Position numbers and translations under genes: made by a program
Assembly (NCBI RefSeq): GCF_928391935.1
Contig: NZ_CAKMTD010000001.1
Location: 434,001 to 498,000, forward strand
Length of the DNA: 64,000 nucleotides
From: Rothia nasimurium
GTDB taxonomy: Bacteria; Actinomycetota; Actinomycetes; Actinomycetales; Micrococcaceae
Direction of reading: 5' to 3'
In this document: piece by piece, positions 8,373 through 15,984 of the stretch
How the letters are laid out: the number at the start of each line of letters is the position of its first letter
How positions within the stretch are numbered: the stretch's first letter is position 1
Notes under the pieces: model-generated
What the model saw: the letters and a program-made list of their open reading frames with translations, nothing else
Database searches by the model: none
Told to the model about the DNA's origin: nothing

Positions 8373-9674
8373 CTACCCCTTGTAATCAGCAATCACCGGC
8401 TTCTCTGAGCCGGGGCGCTGGGACTTGCAGCAGTCGGGGTTGCAGGCGTCGAACCAGCCGTTTCCGCCGCAGACGGAGACGCGGGCTGCCTCTACGCCGT
8501 CGGCGTCCTGAGCGGGGGCGGTGGAGGCGACTCGTTCGGCAATGAGCTGGCGCAGGCCCTCGACGTAGGCGGGGTGGGTGCCAGGGGTGGGGGTTCGCAC
8601 GGCGGCGAAGCCGAGGTTTTCGCAGGTGGCGAGGGCTTCGGTGTCGAGGTCCCACTTGACTTCCATGTGGTCTGAGACGAAGCCGAGGGGTACGAGCACG
8701 ATGCCGTCGACTTTCCCGTCGAGGGCTTCGAGGGCGTCGTTGACGTCGGGTTCGAGCCAGGGCATGGAGGGCGGGCCGGAGCGGGACTGGTAGACCAGCT
8801 CCCAGTCGACATTATCGAGGAGGGCGGGATCAACGGCCTGTACTCCGGCGAGGACGGCACGGGCAGCTTCCAGGTGTTTCTCAACGTAGGCGGAGCCGCC
8901 TTCGTAGTCGACGCCGCGGGGCCCGGCCTCGTTAGCGGCGCTGGTGGGTACGGAGTGGGTGCAGAACATGATGCGGATTTTTCCGTTACCCGCGGCAGCC
9001 TGCTGGGCGGCAGCAAGCTGGGCACGGACGTCCGCGAGCCCCTCGACCAGGCCGTCGATAAAGGGCTGGATGAAGCCGGGGGTGTCCCAGAACTGGCGGA
9101 CCTTGTCGATCTGCAGTTTGCCGTCTAGGCCCAGCTTTTCGAGGGCGATTCCGTAGTCTTCGCGGTACTGGCGGCAGGAGGAGTAGCCGGGGTAGGCGCT
9201 GGTGGCCAGCACAAGAATCTTGCGTTTGCCCTCGTCGTAGGCCTTCTGGACCACGTCGTTGACGTAGGGTTCCCAGTTGCGGTTAGCCCAGGTGATGTCG
9301 ATGTCCGGGCCCTTGTCGGCTAGGGCCTGGCGCAGGGCGGCCAGCAGGGCACGGTTCTGCTCGTTGATGGGTGAGACACCGCCGTTGGCCCGGTAGTGGG
9401 TGGCGACTTCTTCCAGGCGTTCGTCGGGGATTCCGCGGCCAGCGGTGACGTTGCGCAGGAAGGGGATGACGTCGTCCTGCCCCTCGGGGCCGCCGAAGGA
9501 GGACAGAATCACCAGGTCGTAGTCCTGCGGGGCGGACGCGCGGGGGCGGGTGAGGGTGCGCTCACTGGTGTAGGTGCCGATGGTGGTCTCATCGAGCACG
9601 GCCGGGCCGTTGGAGGCGGTGTTGGCCGGGTCGGTCTGGTTGGGGATGATGTCGGCAGGGAGCTGGGTAGTCAT
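8373..9674 (-). CDS. hemH: coproporphyrin III ferrochelatase (CpfC/HemH)
   Basis: A 433-residue ferrochelatase. An N-terminal tail of about 50 polar residues precedes the core at YDLVILSSFGGPEGQDDV. Family motifs include YRANGGVSPINEQNRAL, the FCTHSVP segment with the conserved active-site histidine, and LVPLGFVSDHMEVKWDLD with the catalytic-region histidine and glutamate. The C-terminus (CGGNGW, ACNPDCC) is cysteine-rich, as in actinobacterial ferrochelatases that carry a [2Fe-2S] cluster. With HemQ and HemY next door, the substrate should be coproporphyrin III, giving coproheme. Its ATG overlaps the hemQ stop by one base (TAATG), implying translational coupling. Confidence 0.96.
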   Translation of the reverse strand: MTTQLPADIIPNQTDPANTASNGPAVLDETTIGTYTSERTLTRPRASAPQDYDLVILSSFGGPEGQDDVIPFLRNVTAGRGIPDERLEEVATHYRANGGVSPINEQNRALLAALRQALADKGPDIDITWANRNWEPYVNDVVQKAYDEGKRKILVLATSAYPGYSSCRQYREDYGIALEKLGLDGKLQIDKVRQFWDTPGFIQPFIDGLVEGLADVRAQLAAAQQAAAGNGKIRIMFCTHSVPTSAANEAGPRGVDYEGGSAYVEKHLEAARAVLAGVQAVDPALLDNVDWELVYQSRSGPPSMPWLEPDVNDALEALDGKVDGIVLVPLGFVSDHMEVKWDLDTEALATCENLGFAAVRTPTPGTHPAYVEGLRQLIAERVASTAPAQDADGVEAARVSVCGGNGWFDACNPDCCKSQRPGSEKPVIADYKG

Positions 9675-10477
9675 TATGCGATCACCTGGGCAACTTCGGC
9701 GGCCTCAATGCGGCGGCCGGTGTAGAAGGGGACTTCTTCGCGCACGTAGTGGCGGGCTTCGGTGTTGCGGAAGGAGCGCATGAGGTCTACGAGAAGTACC
9801 AGTTCGGGGGCTTCGAGGGCGATGAGCCATTCGTAGTCGTTGAGGCCGAAGGTGGCGATGGTGTTGGGCAGCACCTCGGGGAAGTCGATGCCCTTGAGCC
9901 CGTGGTTTTTCATGACCTCGCGGCGCTTTTCGGGGTTGATGGTGTACCAGTCGTAGGAGCGGACGAAGGGGTAGACGCAGACCCAGCGTTCGGGGGCGAT
10001 ACCCTTGGCGAAGGTGGGGGTGTGGCCGGCTGAGAATTCGGCGTCACGGTGTACGCCCATGGTGGACCAGACAATCTTGGTGCCTGAGAAGGCGGTGGTG
10101 CGGCGGAAGCTGCGGATTGCTGCCTGCAGGTCTTCGGGCACAGCGCCGTGAACCCAGATCATGACATCGGCGTCGTTGCGCATGGCTGAGACGTCGTAGA
10201 AGCCGCGGGTCATCACGCCCTTGGCTTCGAGCTCAGCGACCAGGGCTTCGAGTTCAGCGGTGGCTTCGGCGCTGGTGGCTGCGGGGTCGGCTGCGCCTTC
10301 GCGGGCAAAGACGGTGTAGAGGGCGTAGTGGAACTGGCTGTCGCCTTCGGCTACTTCACCGGGGCGCTGGCCCTGAATTTTGCCGGCCGCGTCCTTGGCG
10401 GTGGGCATGGGCGGACGGCCGCCGTGGGATGAACCGTGGCTGTAGGATCCGTGGCTGGATGAACCGTGGTGGGACAT
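9674..10477 (-). CDS. hemQ: coproheme decarboxylase (HemQ/ChdC)
   Basis: A 267-residue chlorite-dismutase-family protein that oxidatively decarboxylates coproheme to heme b with H2O2, the last step of the coproporphyrin-dependent pathway. Family signatures are YPFVRSYDWYTINPEKRREVMKNHG near residue 165 and FGLNDYEWLIALEAPE near residue 210. The first 22 residues are almost only Ser, His, Gly and Tyr (HHGSSSHGSYSHGSSHGG), an odd extension that could bind metal or heme. It lies directly upstream of hemH with a one-base overlap, and downstream of hemY. Confidence 0.96.
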   Translation of the reverse strand: MSHHGSSSHGSYSHGSSHGGRPPMPTAKDAAGKIQGQRPGEVAEGDSQFHYALYTVFAREGAADPAATSAEATAELEALVAELEAKGVMTRGFYDVSAMRNDADVMIWVHGAVPEDLQAAIRSFRRTTAFSGTKIVWSTMGVHRDAEFSAGHTPTFAKGIAPERWVCVYPFVRSYDWYTINPEKRREVMKNHGLKGIDFPEVLPNTIATFGLNDYEWLIALEAPELVLLVDLMRSFRNTEARHYVREEVPFYTGRRIEAAEVAQVIA

Positions 10478-10516
10478 GGGAGTAGACCTTTCTCTTCCTG
10501 GTGGTGTGTGGGTAGC

Positions 10517-11995
10517 TTAGGCGACGGGCTCGGTGGGGTGCCCTGTTCCGTGAGTGAAGTTTTTGATGTGGGAGAGGGTGTCGGCGGTAACGGCGGCCAG
10601 GCCGGTTCCGGCGATCCAGGCGCCGACGGCTGTTGCCCCGGGCAGTTCTTCTAGGGCGAGACGGAAGGCTTCAACCCGCTGCTTGTGGCCGGGGCTGGTT
10701 GAGGGCAGGGCCCCTTGCCATCGGACGACGTCGGCGGCAACCAGGTGACTCTTGCTGATGGTAACCCCCATCAGCTGGCTTGCGTCGTGGAGGGCTAGGG
10801 TGACCAGCTGGTCGTCGTGGAGGGCTAAGTCTGACAGGGGGGAGGTGTCGTGCTCCTTGCCGCGCCCGTAGGAGAGCCTCACGATGTGGCGTCCTTCCCC
10901 CACTTCTTCGGCGATCCATTGCCATTTGGCGGTGGCGTGGGTGAGGGCCTTGGCGCGGACGTTGGTGGCGAGTTCGCTGACGAGCAGGCCGGTTCCGCGC
11001 GGGGCGTGGTTGAGGGCTGGCTGGTCGATGACGAGGGTGACGAGGGCGACTTCGGGTCCCGGCGTGACGGCCGGAAGGGCGGAGGAGGGCAGGTGGGGCC
11101 CGAGGAGTCTGATGGTTGTTTGGGCGTCTGTGGCAACGACGAGGAGGTCAGCCCGGCTGATAGCTGATTTTTCTCCGTACTGGGGTTGGCGTTGGATGGC
11201 GGTCCAGCCGCCGAGGGGGTCCCGGTCAACGGCAATGGTGTCGAAGCCGGTGACGATCCGGACGCGGTGGCGGAGCAGGTCGTCTACTAAAGCTTCGGAG
11301 AGCTGGTTCATGCCTCCTTTGATTCCTGCGACGAGGGACCCGGCGGGGGCGGCGGCGCGGAGACGGGAGGCTGCTGCTGAGAGGGAGCCGAGTTCTTGGA
11401 GTCCGGTGATGAGGCCGGGGGCAATTGCTGCGATGTCGAGTTTGTCGGGGTGGACTGAGTGGACGCCGGAGACGACCGGGGTTACGAGCCTGTCGAGGAC
11501 CTGTTGCCCCATGCGGATCCGCACGAGTTCCCCGAGGGTTTTGGCGTGGGAACCGGCTGATCGGGGGAGGACGGTGTCGAGTTTGGCGCGTCGGTAGCCT
11601 GCCTTGCCGAGGATTTTTTTGAGGATGGGGTCGTTCAGATTGCCGGGGATTCCGAGGGTTCCGGTGGAGGGTGAGGGGAAGGGGCCTTCAGGCAGGTAGA
11701 GCCAGGAGCCGTGTCCTGCCGGTTGCACTATTTTGTTGCCGAGGCCGAGTTCTTCGAGCAGGGTGCGGACGGCGGTGGTGCGGGTGGCGAATGATTCAGC
11801 GCCGGAGTCGAGGACGACTCCGGCCAGCTGATGGGCCCCGACGGCACCGCCCAGGTGGTTTTCTCGTTCTAGAAGGGTGACCTTGATGCCGGCTTGGGCG
11901 AGTTCTCGTGCGGAGAGTAGCCCGGAGATGCCTCCGCCGATGACGAGGGCGGTGCGGTGGGTGGGGTCAGGGGCTGGGGCGGTGCTCGGTGCCAT
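10517..11995 (-). CDS. hemY: coproporphyrinogen III oxidase, HemY/CgoX type
   Basis: A 492-residue FAD enzyme oxidising coproporphyrinogen III to coproporphyrin III. The dinucleotide-binding motif VIGGGISGLLSARELAQAG is at residues 18-36, followed by VTLLERENHLGGAVG, the usual FAD ribose-binding acidic residue. The C-terminal GAWIAGTGLAAVTADTLS is the second FAD-contact motif. In pathways with HemQ the enzyme makes coproporphyrin rather than protoporphyrin (established for Firmicutes and Actinobacteria). It is tightly packed between hemE (11-bp gap) and hemQ (39-bp gap). Confidence 0.95.
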   Translation of the reverse strand: MAPSTAPAPDPTHRTALVIGGGISGLLSARELAQAGIKVTLLERENHLGGAVGAHQLAGVVLDSGAESFATRTTAVRTLLEELGLGNKIVQPAGHGSWLYLPEGPFPSPSTGTLGIPGNLNDPILKKILGKAGYRRAKLDTVLPRSAGSHAKTLGELVRIRMGQQVLDRLVTPVVSGVHSVHPDKLDIAAIAPGLITGLQELGSLSAAASRLRAAAPAGSLVAGIKGGMNQLSEALVDDLLRHRVRIVTGFDTIAVDRDPLGGWTAIQRQPQYGEKSAISRADLLVVATDAQTTIRLLGPHLPSSALPAVTPGPEVALVTLVIDQPALNHAPRGTGLLVSELATNVRAKALTHATAKWQWIAEEVGEGRHIVRLSYGRGKEHDTSPLSDLALHDDQLVTLALHDASQLMGVTISKSHLVAADVVRWQGALPSTSPGHKQRVEAFRLALEELPGATAVGAWIAGTGLAAVTADTLSHIKNFTHGTGHPTEPVA

Positions 11996-12006
11996 GGTGC
12001 TCTTTC

Positions 12007-13128
12007 CTAGCCTTTTCGGGTTTGGGTGTGGATGTAGTCAACCAGCTGGGTGAGGACGGTGGGGTCGGTGGTCGGGGGTACCCCGTGGCCGAGGTTGACC
12101 ACATGAGCCGGGGCGGTGCGTCCTTCTTCAAGCACCGCGTCGGTGTGGGCTGCAAGTGCCTCCCAGCCTGAGGCTAGCAGGGCCGGGTCAATGTTGCCCT
12201 GCAGGACGACTCCCCCACCCAGGCGGCGCTGGGCTTCGGAGAGGGGTAGGCGGTAGTCGACGCCGATGACGTCTGCCCCAGCCTCAAGCATGGCGGGCAG
12301 GAGTTCGGCGGTGCCGGTGCCGAAGTGGATGCGGGGCACCCCGTAGTGTTCGACGGCGGCGAGGGTGGCTGCGGAGTGGGGCATGACGAAGCGGCGGTAG
12401 TCGGCTTCGCCCAGGGATCCGGCCCAGGAGTCAAAGAGCTGGACGGCTGAGGCACCGGCTTCGATCTGGGCAGCCAGGAACTGGGCTGAGGTGCGGGCGG
12501 CCCAGGTGCCGAGGGCTTCCCAGGCTTCGGGGTCGGCATGCATCATGGTGCGCGGCCGCAGGTGGTCACGGGAGGGGCCGCCTTCTACCATGTAGGCGGC
12601 CACGGTAAAGGGGGCTCCGGCAAAACCGATCAGGGGGGTGGAGCCCAGTTTCTCGACGGTCAGGGCCACGGCTTCCCGGATGGGGTCGAGGGCTGAGTCT
12701 TCGAGTTCGGGCAGGTTCTTAATATCGTCGAGGGTGCGGACGGGCTGGTCCAGGACGGGGCCGCGTCCGGGTACGATTTCGACGCCTACGCCTGCGAGCT
12801 TCATGGGGATGACGATATCGGAGAAGAAGATACCGGCGTCTACCTTGTGTCGGCGGACCGGCTGGACTGTGATTTCAGCGGCCAGTTCGGGGGTAAGGCA
12901 GGATTCCAGCATGGGGATTCCCTCGCGCACCTGGCGGTATTCGAGTAGGGAGCGGCCTGCCTGGCGCATGAACCAGACCGGGGCGTGCTCGGCCTCGCGC
13001 CCGGTCAGGGTGCGGATCATGGCTGACTCACCGGTGTTGGCAGTCTTGAGGGGGTGGGTGGACGGCAGGTGGGCCAGGTGCTCGTCGGTGAGCAGGGGGC
13101 GCTGGCGCAGGGCGGGAGTTTGAGTCAT
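12007..13128 (-). CDS. hemE: uroporphyrinogen decarboxylase
   Basis: A 373-residue enzyme that decarboxylates uroporphyrinogen III to coproporphyrinogen III. The signature VWFMRQAGRSLLEYR near residue 51 carries the substrate-binding arginines, and GFAGAPFTVAAYMVEGG follows. The frame has an ATG three codons earlier (13137), but the ATG at 13128 gives MTQTPALRQRPLL and I prefer it weakly. It is the first gene of the minus-strand heme unit and is divergent from hemA across a 250-bp gap that carries two GACA-N3-TGTC palindromes. Confidence 0.95.
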   Translation of the reverse strand: MTQTPALRQRPLLTDEHLAHLPSTHPLKTANTGESAMIRTLTGREAEHAPVWFMRQAGRSLLEYRQVREGIPMLESCLTPELAAEITVQPVRRHKVDAGIFFSDIVIPMKLAGVGVEIVPGRGPVLDQPVRTLDDIKNLPELEDSALDPIREAVALTVEKLGSTPLIGFAGAPFTVAAYMVEGGPSRDHLRPRTMMHADPEAWEALGTWAARTSAQFLAAQIEAGASAVQLFDSWAGSLGEADYRRFVMPHSAATLAAVEHYGVPRIHFGTGTAELLPAMLEAGADVIGVDYRLPLSEAQRRLGGGVVLQGNIDPALLASGWEALAAHTDAVLEEGRTAPAHVVNLGHGVPPTTDPTVLTQLVDYIHTQTRKG

Positions 13129-13165
13129 ATACACCATTGTGCCAAGTTTCTAGACCTACTTTAGA

Positions 13166-13176
13166 GACAGGTTGTC
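13166..13176. promoter_or_regulatory. operator-like palindrome GACAGGTTGTC (hemE side)
   Basis: GACA-GGT-TGTC is a dyad. The exact reverse complement (GACAACCTGTC) occurs at 13328-13338 near the hemA promoter. The pair brackets the divergent hemE/hemA region, as expected for a shared regulator, perhaps the TetR protein encoded after hemA. Confidence 0.4.
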
Positions 13177-13327
13177 GTTTGACCGGCTGATGATAGACGC
13201 CGGGGCCCTGCCCTGCCGGGGTGTTCTGCGACTGCTGCCACCTGCCGTCCGCAAAGATTACGGGAGGACGACGGGGTCTCAGGCGGACTCGTTCGCCCTA
13301 GAAAGCCGGGGCAAACCCCTCCTTAGT

Positions 13328-13338
13328 GACAACCTGTC
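13328..13338. promoter_or_regulatory. operator-like palindrome GACAACCTGTC (hemA side)
   Basis: With flanking bases it reads TGACA-ACC-TGTCA, a 5-bp-arm dyad. It lies just upstream of the position expected for the hemA -35 box (the -10 is at 13364). It is the inverted twin of the site at 13166-13176. Confidence 0.4.
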
Positions 13339-13363
13339 AGCATTGCCCCCGCCCCCGCCTGTC

Positions 13364-13369
13364 TATGAT
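13364..13369 (+). promoter_or_regulatory. -10 box of hemA promoter (probably leaderless)
   Basis: TATGAT, 9 nt before GTG 13379. No ribosome binding site is visible between the box and the start codon. Confidence 0.5.
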
Positions 13370-13378
13370 AGATGCGTT

Positions 13379-14674
13379 GTGACAATATTTAGCCTGGTAG
13401 CCTCCCACAAGTCTGTCGATCTCACCACCGTCGCCCGACTCAGTGAGGGACTTGAAAAAATCCATCAGGACCTCGCCCACCTCGGACTGACCGGCGAGGT
13501 TATTCTGTCTACCTGCAACCGGCTTGAGCTCTACGGCGAGCTCCCCACCTACCCCGGCGAGACAGACCAGCATGCCCAGGCCGCCATCACCAAAACCACC
13601 GACCGGATCTTTGACCTGCTGACAGCCAGGTCCGGGCTCAGCTACGACATCGTCGAAAACAGCTTTGACCTGCATATTAATAAGGACGCCGCCCACCACC
13701 TCTTTACCGTGGCCTCCGGCCTGGAATCAGCCGTTGTGGGCGAACGGGAAATCACCGGCCAGGTCCGTCGCGCCCTCATTGAGGCCCAGGAACAGGGGCG
13801 GGCAACCGGCAACCTCGTCCGCCTCTTTGAACACGGGGCCCAGACCGCCCGCAAGGTCGGCCAATCCACCATGCTCGGCGCCCGGGGCCGGTCCGTTGTC
13901 TCTGTGGCCCTCGACCTAGCCGACGACACCGCCGACAAGACCTGGGAGAGCCGCCGCGTCCTGGTCTTCGGGACCGGCGCCTACGCCGGGGCTACCGTAG
14001 CTGCCCTGCACGCCCGGGGCACCCAGGACATCTGGATTTACTCCCGCTCCAACCGGGCCGAAACCTTTGCCGCCAAACGCGGGGTATCGGCCGTCCCCCA
14101 CGGCCAACTGCACCAGCAGATGGAGGCCGCCGACATCATCATCGGCTGCTCCGGAGGCTCAACCCCCATGCTGCCGGTCGAAATCCCCGCCGGTAAACGG
14201 GTCATCCTCGACCTCGCCCTCACCCGCGACTTCGCCCCCGAGGTCGCCGACCTCCCCCAGGTAGACCTCATCACCCTTGAAACGGTCCGCCTCGCCGCCC
14301 CCGAAGAGACCATCGAGTCGGTCCACACGGCCCGGGCCATCGTCGACCAGGCCGCCGCTGAGTTCACCACCAAGGAAAAAGCCCGCAGCGTGGACGCCGC
14401 CATTGTCGCCCTGAGAGAACACACCATGAGCGTTCTCGATACAGAGCTAGCAAAAGTGCATAATCAATATGGGTGTACCGCCGCAACCGAACAACTAGAA
14501 CTGGCCATGCGCCGCATGGTCAAGTCCCTCCTGCACACCCCCACCGTGCGGGCCAGGGAACTTGCCAAGGCGGGCAGGGCCGACGACTACATCGACGCCC
14601 TCGAAGCCCTCTACGGGATCGAAGTGCAGCAGGACGCGCCCACAGAAGCCCTGCGTCACCCCGACGCCTCCTAG
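13379..14674 (+). CDS. hemA: glutamyl-tRNA reductase
   Basis: A 431-residue enzyme reducing glutamyl-tRNA to glutamate-1-semialdehyde, the entry and usual control point of heme synthesis. Motifs: LSTCNRLELYGE with the catalytic cysteine near residue 45, ESAVVGEREITGQVRRAL near residue 112, and the NADPH-binding VLVFGTGAYAGATVAAL near residue 185. The frame is open upstream to 13172, but the family N-terminus (TIFSLVASHKSVDL) and the TATGAT box fix the start at GTG 13379. It is divergent from the rest of the heme cluster and is followed by a TetR gene. Confidence 0.96.
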   Translation: MTIFSLVASHKSVDLTTVARLSEGLEKIHQDLAHLGLTGEVILSTCNRLELYGELPTYPGETDQHAQAAITKTTDRIFDLLTARSGLSYDIVENSFDLHINKDAAHHLFTVASGLESAVVGEREITGQVRRALIEAQEQGRATGNLVRLFEHGAQTARKVGQSTMLGARGRSVVSVALDLADDTADKTWESRRVLVFGTGAYAGATVAALHARGTQDIWIYSRSNRAETFAAKRGVSAVPHGQLHQQMEAADIIIGCSGGSTPMLPVEIPAGKRVILDLALTRDFAPEVADLPQVDLITLETVRLAAPEETIESVHTARAIVDQAAAEFTTKEKARSVDAAIVALREHTMSVLDTELAKVHNQYGCTAATEQLELAMRRMVKSLLHTPTVRARELAKAGRADDYIDALEALYGIEVQQDAPTEALRHPDAS

Positions 14675-14721
14675 GGCCCTACCCAAACCACCCAAAACCC
14701 AAACCGCCCAAGGTACCAGCC

Positions 14722-15399
14722 ATGTCCTCCCAGCTCTTTTCAGCAGACCCCGAAGACGACGACTTCGACCCCACCGAAGACTTCGAGGAAGTAGCCCCAG
14801 CCCAGTCCATGCTCCCCAAGGAACTGCGCCGCCAGCAGCTCATCGCAACAGCCGCCCATGTCTTCTCCTCCCGCGGCTACCAGACCACCAGCATGGACCA
14901 CATCGCCCAGGCCTCCCACGTCACCAAACCCGAGCTCTACCAGTACTTCACCGGCAAACGGGACCTCTACATGGCCGTCCTCGACGAGCAGGTCAATGCC
15001 CTCCTCACCCAGCTCGTCCAACCCCTCTACAACACCACCGACAACCGCGAGAGGGTTCGCGGTATGATTTCGGCCTTTTTCTCCTTTGCCCGCAATAACG
15101 CCTCGGGCTACCACATCATCTTTGACTCCGACCTGCACGCAGACCCGGCCGTCCTGGAACGCCTTGAGACAGTTCACCAGATGATCGCCCACCATATCGC
15201 TGATGTGCTTGCCCCCAACGCCGGGATTCCCCACCGCGAGGCCCTCCTGACCGCCCGCATGCTCACCGGCATGGTCCTGAGCGCCACCCGCACCATCGTC
15301 GGTGACAGCAACAACGACGAATCCCTCAGCATCTCAGAACGCGCCGTCTTCAGGCTAGCCTGGGGCGGAATCTCCCAGATTCACGAGGACTGGGAGTAG
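14722..15399 (+). CDS. TetR/AcrR family transcriptional regulator
   Basis: A 225-residue regulator. After an acidic N-terminal tail of about 38 residues, the helix-turn-helix domain runs from LRRQQLIATAAHVFSSRGY through TSMDHIAQASHVTKPELYQYFTGKRDLYMAVL, the canonical TetR signature. The C-terminal ligand domain is not assignable. The start ATG 14722 has AAGG nine bases upstream; the frame stays open further up, but that part overlaps hemA. Order TetR - DUF3107 - DEAD-box helicase matches the Rv3208 - Rv3208A - Rv3211 neighbourhood of M. tuberculosis (from memory). A role at the GACA-N3-TGTC sites is only a guess from position. Confidence 0.9.
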   Translation: MSSQLFSADPEDDDFDPTEDFEEVAPAQSMLPKELRRQQLIATAAHVFSSRGYQTTSMDHIAQASHVTKPELYQYFTGKRDLYMAVLDEQVNALLTQLVQPLYNTTDNRERVRGMISAFFSFARNNASGYHIIFDSDLHADPAVLERLETVHQMIAHHIADVLAPNAGIPHREALLTARMLTGMVLSATRTIVGDSNNDESLSISERAVFRLAWGGISQIHEDWE

Positions 15400-15502
15400 C
15401 CTGTTAGCTCAGACCGAAACTTCACCCGGTTTCCCGCCTGCTCGCGTAAACTGTGGAAGAAGAAGGAGCTAGTTGACAGCTTTACCGACGAAAGGCACCC
15501 CC

Positions 15503-15724
15503 TTGGATATCAAAATTGGCGTACTGAACGTACCTACCCAGGTCATGATCGATTCAGACGAAACCGCAGAAACCGTCAAGGCAAAGGTTGCAGAAGCCCT
15601 CGAAAAGGGCGGCCTGCTCGAACTCACTGACGCCAAGGGTGCAACCACCCTGATCCCGGCAGCCAACATCGGCTACGTTGAGCTCGGCACCGAGTCCAAG
15701 CCCCGCATCGGTTTCGGAATCTAG
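15503..15724 (+). CDS. DUF3107 family protein
   Basis: A 73-residue protein of unknown function (DUF3107), found across actinobacteria beside a TetR gene. It begins DIKIGVLNVPTQV, which is how the family normally starts, so I use TTG 15503 with AAAGG seven bases upstream. A longer version from TTG 15473, behind AAGGAG, would add ten residues and cannot be excluded. Composition is acidic and it has no membrane segment. A strong terminator follows 25 bp after the stop. Confidence 0.85.
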   Translation: MDIKIGVLNVPTQVMIDSDETAETVKAKVAEALEKGGLLELTDAKGATTLIPAANIGYVELGTESKPRIGFGI

Positions 15725-15749
15725 ACCAGGGTCAGAAACTCCAGATTGA

Positions 15750-15783
15750 AAGGCACCAGCTTTCTCAGCTGGTGCCTTCCTTG
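15750..15783. terminator. terminator after DUF3107
   Basis: A 12-bp perfect stem (AAGGCACCAGCT and complement) with a 5-nt loop, followed by CCTT. It separates the TetR-DUF3107 unit from the helicase gene. Confidence 0.75.
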
Positions 15784-15799
15784 TTGGCCCAATAGTCGG

Positions 15800-15805
15800 T
15801 AGAAT
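15800..15805 (+). promoter_or_regulatory. possible -10 box for the DEAD-box helicase gene
   Basis: TAGAAT lies right after the terminator and about 180 nt before the helicase start. If used, the mRNA would have a leader of roughly 170 nt, as is common for cold-inducible RNA helicases. No clear -35 is seen. Confidence 0.3.
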
Positions 15806-15984
15806 GGGAACGTTAACCCGGTTGCCCGGTCGTTCCTCGAAACCGAAAAACTTTCGCAACCCTTCTTTGCTCTCCCCCAGAACCTAATACTTCATCTGAG
15901 GTTGTTAGAGCACCCACGAAAAACCACGATCGGCTCCCACCCACTGCGCCCTCCCAGGGCCTCAACAAAGGAACTCGATCCTTC

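Noticed and set aside
13172-13378. N-terminal extension of HemA by 69 residues
   Set aside because: The extra part lacks family similarity, contains the operator-like site and promoter box, and homologues start at TIFSLVASHKS.
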